DNA from: Cytidiella melzeri
Taxonomy: Eukaryota; Basidiomycota; Agaricomycetes; Polyporales; Irpicaceae
Direction: 5' to 3'
Assembly: GCA_022592445.1 (NCBI GenBank)
Contig: JABYQR010000072.1
Location: forward strand, 1 to 64,000
Length of the DNA: 64,000 bases
Program-made: the position numbers and the translations under genes
The notes under the pieces: model-generated
The model's database searches: none
The model's input: the letters and a program-made list of their open reading frames with translations, nothing else
Told to the model about the DNA's origin: nothing
Shown here: piece after piece, positions 55,208 to 64,000 of the stretch
Position numbering within the stretch: the stretch's first letter is position 1
Layout of the letters: every line of letters starts with the position of its first letter

Positions 55208-56485
55208 CTCCTCGTGTGAGCATTACCTCGGGTTGATCCAAATACTGAAGCGCATGAGTGCCGTCTTCGACGCGAAAATCAGAAGCGGCCATCGAGACTG
55301 CGACACGTTATGTCCGACGTCTACCCGCTTAGAACCTCACATACAGCGAGAGCAACGGCGAGTCTGGTGTTCAGTACGTTCAGCGTCCGCCGGCGGGGCG
55401 AAACGGTTCATGTTCGCATTTTTTTCGGGAACCGTGAAGAGATGTCAAGATTATGGCAGCGAACTACAACAAAGTGGTCAAATCGAGGAGACACGGTGAA
55501 ATAGCTAAAATCCACCTGAGACGAGATTCGGACATGGTGCTGTCGTAGGTTTCGCTGCAGTTATGGCCAGCCGTGGGTTGTTGCAATGGACTTAAAATTA
55601 TTTTGGATATTTTATCGATTCATGAGATGTACGGGATGCTTGCGAGTGGTTCAGCGCATGACCTGTGCGCCCAGTTGCTGGTCAACTAACATTACTCGCA
55701 GATCATTTCTGACCGAAGACTGGTGAGCTGCTTCGGAGATTGAGTCGCTGAGGGCTCGCTGCGAGGTCACATGCTTCTTGGCGCAGGATCCATCCAAGTA
55801 AGAGCTAGTCCGACTGGTCGAGCTGTGCCGGACTTGATCAAGCTCTAGGAAGTCATAAAGCAGTTATAGCACTGAGTACAATCCCACCTAGCAACCTATA
55901 ACCTGTGTTATCTCCCCTACGGAGGGTCTGGGGTTGTCAGTACTTAGGTAGAACACCTACTGTTCAGTGGGTTGCTATCAGCACCTCAATTGGACACAAC
56001 ACCTCTCGCTATGCTGTCTATGAAGACGACGCGATGATGTACTCCAAACGGAGAGTTCAAGGAGCACCATGAGTTCACTGCCGACATACAACCGTGCACA
56101 GTTGTTCGCTAAAGATCTGGGAGAATTCTTGTCAGAGGACGAGTGCTCTGCGCAAGACGAGTTTATCGCACCTGAAGTCCGAGGATGCGCTTTATGTTCG
56201 CCTCAACGTCGGTCAAGCATGAAATCTGAGACCACTCAGTTACCACTTTGCGAGCTTAGAATGAGACCGTCGTGGCCACAACAGCTCTCAACCTCGACGT
56301 CGACATTCAAGTTGTAGACGGTATTAGCTCCGTTTAAAGCCGATGCAAGCACGTGGGACTCAGGCGCTTACACGCTACCGTGCCTCTCTGCGCGGTGAAG
56401 GTCGAACGCGACCATCCACTCCAATTTCACGAGAACCGTGAGTTCGCGCAAAGACCAGTCAAATAGCACAGCGGAGAACAGCAAT
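55208..56485. other. No gene seen (1.3 kb)
   Basis: Short frames at 55233-55504 and 56069-56317 have no recognisable protein and lack splice support. The stretch carries the promoters of the GH5 and SEH1 genes. Confidence 0.45.
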
Positions 56486-58175
56486 ATGCTGCAGACCGGC
56501 TTGATACCAAATGCTCACAACGACCTCGTCACGGACGCCAGTTATGACTTTTACGGCTTACGGCTCGCGACCTGCAGTCTTGACCAACGGTACGAGGTGG
56601 CTGTTGTTGTTGTTGTGAGCTTAGTGCTGACACTCAATTCCAGCATCAAGATATGGCAGCTAGATGAGAGACAAGGTAGCTGGAGTGTCGAGGACGACTG
56701 GAAGGTGCGCACACGAAACATACTACACCTCGTATTCATACTGAGATGCTCACAGGCACATGACGCTGCGGTCACAAAAGTTAGCTGGGCACATCCAGAG
56801 TTTGGAACGATCATCGCCTCTTCGTCGTTCGACCGTACAGCAAAAGTCTGGGAGCAAACATCGTACGCAGACGCAGACCCTCAACTCAACGGTGCCTCAG
56901 GTTCAGCCTCAAGTTCGCGTTGGGTAGAGCGTGTCGTGCTTGCTGATGCAAAAAGCACGGTAAGAGGAGTGGAATTCGCTCCCCCCGGCTTTGGCCTCAA
57001 ACTTGTACGTTCTGTCCGTTGTTCATAAAGTTGTTGGCTAACAAGATGTTCACCGTGCTCCAGGCCACAATTTCATCCGACAATCATCTGCGGATATACG
57101 AATGCTTTGAACAACCGTCACTCTCAACATGGCAGCTGTCGGAAGAGGTCGACGTGCTAGCTCTGCCGACCGCCACTCCCACTGGAACTTCTATCACGCA
57201 GACAGTGACATTATCGACACCCACTCAGACCTCGTCTGGCTTGGATGGAGCTGCATTGTCACTAGCCGGCCATATTGCTTCGCAACAACAGCAACAAGGC
57301 CAGACGCCTGCTAGACCTGGTCTAGGTAATCGAGAGGTGCGTCACACAGTCGTGTACCGTGAGATGATGTGAGACTCATACTTCAGCTGGTAGGCTGACG
57401 GCGGATGGTGTATTTCTTGGTGCAAAGATCGTTATTGGGGTGAATTGATTGCTGCAGCGTGTGGTGTCAACAGCACAGTAAAGGTTCGCATCGTATTCTC
57501 ATACCTTTTGGCACTATTTCAACGACTATGAATAGATAATTCAACTGTCCCCCTCGCGTCGTCCATCAAATGTCCTGTCACTTGACCCCTCCCCGCCAAC
57601 TCGCTCATTCGGAGCAGATACTGGATCAAGGAGCCCTGCAGTTGGCACAGATAACGATGGACCAACGCCTTATTCGATTACCTCCGTAGCCTGGGCACCT
57701 TCATGTGGGCGGTCGTATCACCTCATCGCTACTGGCAGTCGGGACGGTCATGTCAGGATATGGCGAGTAAAGCCTCCAACTCCACCCGACGAGATGGAAC
57801 AGGACGAGGGAGAGAACGACGAAGGCACTTGGTCTGCTACCATCGTAGGCGATTTCGACGATCACAAGTAAGGTTCTGGTATCACACACTGTTTACACAT
57901 AATAGCTCACTGGGATTGTTTTTTTTGTTAGATCATCAGTTGGGCGAGTGGAATGGAATATTACTGGGTACGTCTCTTTTGTCATCATTGCATGCTTAGG
58001 CTTATCTCTCTCTCGTTTTAGCACAATATTATCTTCTGCAGGTAATGACGGTCGCGTGAGGTTGTGGAAAGCTACAGCGGGGAACGTTTGGAGACCAGCT
58101 GGGCATATCAGCGTGGAACAAGCTGAAGAGCAGCGGCCGGACGTCGACATGGACGAGAATGCTGTGGCTGATTGA
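56486..58175 (+). CDS. SEH1: Nucleoporin Seh1, WD40 protein
   Basis: Eight exons (56486-56589, 56644-56704, 56756-57004, 57064-57336, 57394-57483, 57536-57867, 57932-57967, 58022-58175) join in phase to 432 residues. Seh1 belongs to the Nup84/Nup107 Y-complex of the nuclear pore and to the SEA/GATOR complex at the vacuole. WD-repeat landmarks in order: HNDLVTDASYDFYGLRLATCSLDQ...KIWQ, HDAAVTKVSWAHPEFGTIIASSSFDRTAKVWE, GVEFAPPGFGLKL, ISSDNHLRIYE, GGWCISWCKDRYWGELIAAACG, ITSVAWAPSCGRSYHLIATGSRDGHVRIWR, VEWNITG...LSSAGNDGRVRLWKA. The start at 56486 gives the usual Seh1 N-terminus; an upstream in-frame extension has no ATG. Ends 30 bp from the convergent dehydrogenase. Confidence 0.92.
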
Positions 58176-58205
58176 AGCTGTACTCGGAACCCATTTGGTA
58201 CATTT

Positions 58206-59753
58206 TCATACTCGTGGTTTTACAGCAATCTTGACTGCTTGACGGCTGTTCATCTTGTCCAACGCCTTTTGGTAGTCGCTCAACGCGAAGACGTCGGTCA
58301 CCTGCATCTATACGTGAAATTTTTCCACTGAGCCACAACGTAGATGAAGCGTACCATCCCTGCCACCTTTATCTTTCCACTGTCAAGATATGCTACTGCA
58401 CGAGGGAAGCAATGAGCTTGCGCGAATGATCCGACGATCTTGACAAGAGTGAGCGATATAATCCCGTGGTGCTCGACAACGAACTCGTACCCGGATTTCG
58501 TCTAGGAAGATCTTTGACGGTGGCCAATGCACCAACGCCGCATTGTCATATACTCCGTAAATCATCAACGTCCCTCCCCGACGAACGTGATTTATCGACT
58601 CTGTCGCAATCTTTTCCGAACCCGTCGCTTCGACCTTAGGAAAAAAATACCGGTTGTGAGTTCCTCGGGGCTGCACATTCAGAAAGAAAAACACGGTCGA
58701 CTTACAACGACGTCGAACCCGTGTGGGTTATCTTGCCTGAGCTTCTCCCACTGCGCCTCAGGGTTCTCCCGATCCAACTCGACGTATTCGTCGCCTGCTC
58801 CCAAGTCTCGCGCCACCAGAGTCTTGATGCCTTTGTTGGCAGCGATGACCACTCTCGCGGCACCGTTCAGCTTGAGCAGCTGAGCGAGAATGAGCCCTGT
58901 CGGACCAGACCCTATGATCAAAGCGTCGATGCCGACTTTGGGGTTGAGCTTGTCCATGCCGTGGATAGCACATGCAGCTGGCTCGATCAGCGTGGCCTCT
59001 TCGTCGCTGAGGTTGTTGATCTTGTATACTTTGTTCGCTGCACTGATGGAAGATGACGTGGAAGTAGTAAGGGATAGGAACAGTTTAGGAAGACAAACTA
59101 GCATACAAGACGCAGTACTCCGCGAAGCCACCTTCGCAGCTCACACCTCTGCCCTTGAAGTTCTCACAGAGAATAGTGGTACCTCGACGGCAATATAAAC
59201 AGGTTCCACACTGGAGGGTAGTGTCAATGGTAAGAGTGGGCAGACCTGTTTGAACGACTCTACTGTTATGCCTGGGTCTGCAACACACCTGTCTCCCTTG
59301 GAGAACCCCCGAACACTCTTCCCGAGGTCTGTAATGACTCCCACCACTTCGTGGCCCGGGATCAGCTACGAGGCAGTTAGCAGCATCAACATGCCATCGT
59401 CAAGCAGGATGAAAACCCACAGGAAACTCGGCAATAAATTCTCCCTCGTGAACGTGAGAGTCGGTACCACAAATACCTGAACGATTTGACTAGTTCAAAT
59501 CCACTGTTCCGGGCAGAATGTGTACTGTGGCACGTACCACAGCAGGTTACTAAGAAGACAGTGTGGAGGTGTCACTTTCAGCATCGACAGAGCAAAGAGA
59601 CGCACCTTTGAAGAGTACCTCATCGTCGCCGATCTGTGGAATCGGCACACGACGAATTTCAAAGTTCCTAGGCTACAGTCGACATCCGAGTCGTGAGTAG
59701 TAGCAGCCTTGTGATTTGAAGATTCCTACCGCGTGATAATAAACTGCCTCCAT
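58206..59753 (-). CDS. Zinc-dependent medium-chain alcohol/polyol dehydrogenase
   Basis: Ten exons (59753-59730, 59672-59606, 59549-59538, 59476-59421, 59365-59246, 59210-59107, 59042-58706, 58634-58491, 58438-58355, 58301-58206) join in phase to 347 residues, the standard MDR length. NAD(P)-dependent oxidation of an alcohol or polyol in the cytosol. Catalytic zinc region [11 protein letters not shown]...GHEVVG; structural zinc four-Cys loop [15 protein letters not shown]; Rossmann motif GSGPTG. The third exon is a 12-nt micro-exon that supplies part of the catalytic Cys region. The donor of the fifth intron (GTCTGC at 59245) is weak, so four residues there (SFKQ) are uncertain. Polyol (arabinitol/sorbitol) dehydrogenases are the closest by eye; substrate not certain. 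Confidence 0.88.
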
Positions 59754-60046
59754 GTCCATGATGAGTGGGCTACGCGTAGATGGTAGACGGCGACAAGCCA
59801 CAAACGAGCCGTGTGATGAATCGTCCCGCTACATTTCCCAGGTTTCGTGCGCGGTGTTCAGGCTTCAAGGTGTGGTGTTATCTCTGCCAAGGACCTCGGA
59901 CCGGGTTCCGTTATTGAGCCTGCTGCAGATAAAGAAACATTATCATAGTAGACAGACTTCACAAGTACACAAGGCCATGGTAAACAGTCGTTCACTCGAC
60001 TCGCAGCGGTATCTCAGCACAAATACAGTACATACCGCGAATACAC
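59754..60046. other. Intergenic
   Basis: Short stretch between two minus-strand genes; no TATA box noticed. Confidence 0.5.
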
Positions 60047-61700
60047 TCAATTAAGGGCATTCACCACATCCATGCCATTACCCAACTTGCCAACTACACC
60101 TCCAACGGCCTGTTCTGCCCCCACCACCGGCGACTGCTGCGTTTCTTTATGCCCTGCAATCGCTCTCGCCGTGACCTGTCCACCTGTCCTGTAATAGTTG
60201 ACCACGACCTGGCACATCCCAACCAATGTGCTGCACTGTCCCTTGTATCCCAGCCCACCTTTCTCCGGAGGTTCGCGAGCCCGGGAATCGTCAAAAATCA
60301 AGTGCACGTTGGTGAGGGCGAACATGGAGGGTTGCAGGAACACAATTTCTCCCACTACTGGGGGCATGGGGCGAGCTACGCAGGCGTATCGAGAGTTCAG
60401 CAAGAAACGGCGAGTGAGATAGTACAGCTCCACGAGCTGTGCCACGCCAAGCATCGTTGTCGGCGAGAAATGCGGGAACGTCGTTTCGCCGTTGCTGAGA
60501 ATGTTGAGTGCACGCTGCGTGTCGCCATATGTTGGCGGAGGACCCGAATCAGCGACGCAGAAGGTTTGTCCTCCGATATCAGGATTCGACATTCCGCGTT
60601 CGATGTCGATCAGGCGTTCCTCGTACAGTAGATGCGCCAACGAGCAGTTCTCCACGAAACAAAATGATTGCACAATGTTACGAAGCCAGGTGGGGTTATA
60701 CTTCTTCACCAGATACGCTTCGGCAAGTAGGTCTCCACCCGGTCCGAATATTCCATTGCCTGGTCGGATGCAACCTGTGCGCATAGTGCCGTCGCCAGAC
60801 CGCGACTTGTCTGCAGCTCTCACGCGGGCTTCGGCGGCGAGTTTCGACACGGCATAGTTGGAGAAAAACAAGTCTTGTCTGCTTGGCGAACTCGTCTCGT
60901 CGTTGATAACCTGGGTGTAAAAATCGGGCTCCTTCTCCCACGGGAAAAGCCAAAAGCGCGTCCGTCGAACGCCTACGGAGCCAGAGGAGGTATACACGAA
61001 CGAGCGAGCTCCAACGAGCCGTGCAGCATCCAAGACGTTCTGTGTCCCATGCACATTCACGTCCTCAGAGAGGTACAGCAGATCGGGGTGGCGCTCGAAG
61101 AAACGAATGGTAGCAGCGGTATGAAACACCGTCAGCTCTGGCTTCGCAGAGGATTCCGCAACGTCGTCGTCGTCGTCGTCGTCTGGCCAGGGTTTGCGAA
61201 ACGCTTCCTCGACTTTCTGGCGGTCGGCAATGTTCACCTGGACAAAGTCCACCTCTCCGACTTTGTCCGCCTGCAAGTCTTCGCGCACAGGACTGCGAAT
61301 GTCCAGAACGCGTATGCGGCGTGGGTTTTCGCCTCTTTGAAGAAGATGCAGCACAATCCATCCACCCAAAAACCCAGCCTGCCATTGTAAGATTCCGTGA
61401 GGCTTTACTACCGAGTCAACCGAGTTGTGCACGTACCCCGCCTACCACGATGTACCTTCTGTCGGTTTTGGGTGGCAGCTTCCCTTCCAGTAACGACTTG
61501 CTACCATCCATCAAGCCGGCGTAGCAGTCGCGTATCTCTTCGTCGGTCCAGCGGTGAGGCGACAGAGAGGCAGCCTCTGGCGGCAGACGCGTCAGTTTCG
61601 CATCGTTGAGCCATATATACGATACGCAGAGCAACGGAACAAGGAGGATGAGCAACCAGGGCTTGTAGAGGTCGAACAGCAGCTCAAAGCCGGTAGACAT
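60047..61700 (-). CDS. Membrane-bound 3beta-hydroxysteroid dehydrogenase-like SDR
   Basis: Two exons (61700-61437, 61378-60047; 58-nt intron) give 531 residues. One N-terminal membrane span (KPWLLILLVPLLCVSYIWL) precedes the nucleotide-binding motif VVGGAGFLGGW (residues 85-95), then HTAAT, TSSGSVG and the catalytic pair Tyr263/Lys267 (YAVSK) of extended short-chain dehydrogenases. A run of seven Asp residues (GAC repeat) interrupts the domain near 155. The family includes sterol-4-alpha-carboxylate 3-dehydrogenase (Erg26) and other 3beta-HSDs; the real substrate is unknown. I start at ATG 61700, which fits the family. A longer open frame up to 61919 would overlap the stop of the KH gene by one base and add two odd hydrophobic stretches. 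Confidence 0.8.
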
Positions 61701-61918
61701 CAGCGATGTCTGCTTGAGGCTGAGACAACTGGAAGACAGGCAGACCACCAGCAAGAGCCATCGCGCGACTTTGTTGGCCGACTCACGTGAGATTGTTTCG
61801 GACTGGGACAGCTCTCTCACCCAAGCACGACTAAACCAGCAAAACGCGACAATAGCTAAGCCCCAACACAACAAAAAAGCAATACTGTAGGTAAGCGACA
61901 TATAGTGCATTATGTACA

Positions 61919-63521
61919 TCACGCCGGAGGCGGCGGTGGCGGGGGAGCAGCGTCGCTCGGTGGCGGGGCGGGTGCACCCCCATCGGGAGCAGCATATCCC
62001 TGCTGAGCGTAGTATTGAGAGTATTGTTGGGCCTGCCACGCCTTGAACTCCGGAGAGTTGACATCATACCCATAAGCGGCCCTGTTGTCGTCAACGTCAG
62101 CTATGCCAAGAGCAAAATACGAAGATGTCATACCAGTATGCAGCATATGCGTCTGCGTCGTTTGCAGAAGGTGCGCCAGCTTGTGCAGAGTAGTCCCCGG
62201 TTGCAGGTGCGCTACCGTCTGGAGGTGGCGGAGGTGGTTGTTCGCCTGGAGGTGGAGGCGGGGGAGCACTGCCAGGTTGTGGAGGGGCATATCCCTAAGT
62301 AGTCACGCATACCAAAAGCGAAATATCGTTAGCCGTCAAACACCACGAGATACAGACCGAGATCAAGCTGTGATAGAACGTATCGCAAGTGGCAGGCACG
62401 AGGAACGTATGGGGTAATCTGAGAATGAGTGAATTTATACATACGGCGTAAGCACTGTAGGCAGCGTACTGGATCTGTGCTTGATGCAGCTCCATTTGTT
62501 GTTGCTCCAAGAGGACCTTGACTTTCGCATGTTCTCCTCGCACAACTTCGAGCAGATCCTCCGTTAGCACTTTTGCTCGTGCAACCTGACCTTCGTCTGG
62601 CCCTCTGCTGAAACTCAGTGAAAGAACTTAGCTACAGAGCACTGCAACATACGTGACATGAATGTACATGGGTTCGTTGTGTTCTTGCCCTGTTTCCTGA
62701 TCGACGAACCCCGACCCTAAACCTTTGATTTGCACTCGTGTACCGGTCTCCTGCTGAATGTACTTGACAAACATTCCCTAAGAAAGAAGCCAAGTGAGGG
62801 GGAAGCTAACGCAGGAGCTGAGAATGTCATACCGAGGGGCCGACAACTTTAGCACGGACGTTGAAATTGCGTATAGTCTCCAGACCAACAGGAAGTTTCT
62901 CCTCCGGCCATTTACGCTAATCATAATGTATGGATGAATATGTGCAGCAAGTTGATTCGAATGTAACACGCCTCGCACCTTTTCTCGCAAACGGTCTTTC
63001 TTATCCTCCACCAATGAGCCCATGTCCATGGCTATGAGTTCATTGACCTTGTCAGTTGCCCTTTGCAAGATCTCTTTTGTTGTGGCTGAAATGTGGAGGT
63101 AAAGAGGGGGGTCCTTGTCTGTGGCTTTGCTCCTATCTGGATACCAGGTTCCCTTTGTACTGACCGAAGCCCCCGTTTCTTCGTGTATCTGGACGATGCA
63201 TAACGTGTGTCAGTGAATATGGTTATGACTGACGCACAGTGAGCGCACCTGGGTCTGTGTCGAGCCCTTCGTTAGCAGATACCTGTTACGAACGTCGTTG
63301 ATATCAATGTCATGTATAAAATCCCCATCGTGCGGGTCCTTGGGCCCCATAGTGGTTCCTAAGCCCCCTGGGCCTGCAAACTGTGCAGCAATTTTGGCGG
63401 CAATAGCTGCAGCAGCTGCTGCAGCCTCAGATGCGGTCTTGCCATCGTCTGCTTTAGCTGCTTTAGCCGGGGCATCAGCCTCAGTAGGTGCAGCCTGATC
63501 CCACTTGCGCTTGGACGACAT
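61919..63521 (-). CDS. KH-domain RNA-binding protein (KHDC4/BLOM7-like)
   Basis: Seven exons (63521-63249, 63188-62979, 62916-62833, 62777-62653, 62604-62445, 62294-62134, 62081-61919) join in phase to 391 residues. N-terminus MSSKRKWDQ, Ala-rich stretch (33-50), then IDINDVRNRYLLTKGSTQTQIHEETGASVSTKGTWYPD, which is the KH-like domain of KHDC4-type splicing-associated proteins. A second KH region follows (NFNVRAKVVGPSGMFVKYIQQETGTRVQIKGLGSGF). The last 140 residues are Gln/Tyr/Pro-rich low complexity (QQYSQYYAQQGY, PPPPPPP). Probably nuclear, in pre-mRNA processing, by family. The gene shares a divergent promoter with the gene at 63746. Confidence 0.85.
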
Positions 63522-63745
63522 TGGGTGGTGAGGGGGCGAGGGAGTTGGGAAGAAACAAGTGTAAGAAAGCGTCGGTTCTTGCCAAGTCTGCGAGTGCTGC
63601 CTGCCATGCACGGGTGGCAAATGCCGAGCTTTGTCTGTGTTTGTCGTTTGATGGTATTTCCTTTTGTAGAAAATTTGCAGCCTGCCTCGCTTTGAGACTC
63701 TTCCCTCCGCCCTCACAGCACCGAACCATTTCGCCTACAGTGATC
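63522..63745. promoter_or_regulatory. Divergent promoter
   Basis: 224 bp between the start codons of the KH gene and the next plus-strand gene. No TATA box seen. Confidence 0.5.
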
Positions 63746-64000
63746 ATGGCTGCGAAATGGCTGGTGACTGGTGTCGCCACATCTGCAGCGATAGCGAGAG
63801 CCAGTAGGTTTGGGCTCGTGCAGCAACGGCCTCGTGAGTTTGTCTACTGGCTTGACTCGTGTCACTCAACCACTAACCAGCTCTCTCAGTTTCATTACGA
63901 TGGAGCAGCAGTGCGGCAGTAAATCTCAAAGCGAGCCCTCTTCGTGACGTGGCAGACGGACCCCTAGCTGTGCCAGCACAGTCCGATTCAGTTGGCTCAG
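63746..64000 (+). CDS. Partial gene, possibly mitochondrial protein
   Basis: Exon 1 (63746-63833) starts MAAKWLVTGVATSAAIARASR. After a 66-nt intron (GTGAGT..CTCTCAG) exon 2 starts at 63900 (LSLRWSSSAAVNLKAS...) and runs out of the window. The first 40 residues are rich in Ala, Arg and Ser without acidic residues, as in a mitochondrial targeting peptide. Function not seen. Confidence 0.55.

Noticed and set aside
55233..56317. Small plus-strand frames between GH5 and SEH1
   Set aside because: No recognisable protein, no consistent splice sites; treated as intergenic.
61416..62039. Long N-terminal extension of the SDR gene with extra hydrophobic segments and a start overlapping the KH stop (TGATG)
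   Set aside because: In a fungal gene with its own promoter, the internal ATG at 61700 gives the usual membrane-anchor start. The overlap is likely accidental.
1..64000. tRNA or rRNA genes
   Set aside because: No stretch with both the tRNA A/B-box pattern and cloverleaf pairing was noticed; GGTTCGAA-like strings (for example near 4885) lie within ORFs.

Overview
The window looks like a piece of a wood- or litter-decay agaricomycete (Basidiomycota) genome. The genes are split by many 48-76 nt introns with GT..CTRAY..AG signals. The host genes include a CBM1-carrying GH5 cellulase, an oxalate decarboxylase and an intracellular intradiol dioxygenase. The transposons are of kinds I associate with Agaricomycetes: a chromodomain Ty3/gypsy element, a Plavaka-type and a Tnp2/CACTA-type DNA transposon, and copia-like LTRs. 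This placement is inference, since no rRNA or marker gene is present.

Left half (1-31.9 kb) is mostly mobile DNA. At 1-8.6 kb there is a stack of nested insertions: a copia-like 3' end (1-655), next to the 3' end of LTR element A (LTR 1306-2017), which sits in a reverse chromovirus copy B (2018-6648), which sits in the gag of element C (6654-7538), which sits in a Plavaka-like transposase (7539-8600). From 9 to 20 kb there are dispersed repeat and LTR fragments around one intact host gene, an intradiol ring-cleavage dioxygenase (16264-17593). At 20.5-23.8 kb lies a large agaricomycete-type gene of unknown function with an expanded RS-repeat domain and one in-frame TGA. At 24.1-25.2 kb lies an array of short covarying hairpins. 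It is followed by an apparently intact ten-exon CACTA/Tnp2-like transposase (25754-29612) and a convergent coiled-coil gene (about 29810-31892).

The centrepiece is a complete chromovirus copy F (31992-40349). It has two 725-bp LTRs that read as identical and a 5-bp target duplication GCCTT. It carries a Tf1-like self-priming arrangement, an extra ORF upstream of gag that is also kept in copy B, a candidate -1 ribosomal frameshift signal with hairpin between gag and pol, and a chromodomain at the end of integrase. Despite its youth, gag and integrase carry single-base frameshifts.

Right half (41.2-64 kb) is gene-dense host DNA. In order: an F-box-like/LRR gene; SCS7-type fatty acid 2-hydroxylase (-), divergent from exocyst SEC5 (+); oxalate decarboxylase (+), convergent with GH5-CBM1 endoglucanase (-); nucleoporin SEH1 (+), convergent with a zinc medium-chain dehydrogenase (-); a 3beta-HSD-like membrane SDR (-); a KH-domain RNA-binding protein (-); and the start of a possibly mitochondrial protein (+). 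For ten genes (dioxygenase, CACTA transposase, F-box-like, FA2H, SEC5, OXDC, GH5, SEH1, MDR, KH) and the SDR I derived exon boundaries by hand so that all phases close. These models are predictions from sequence, not from transcripts.
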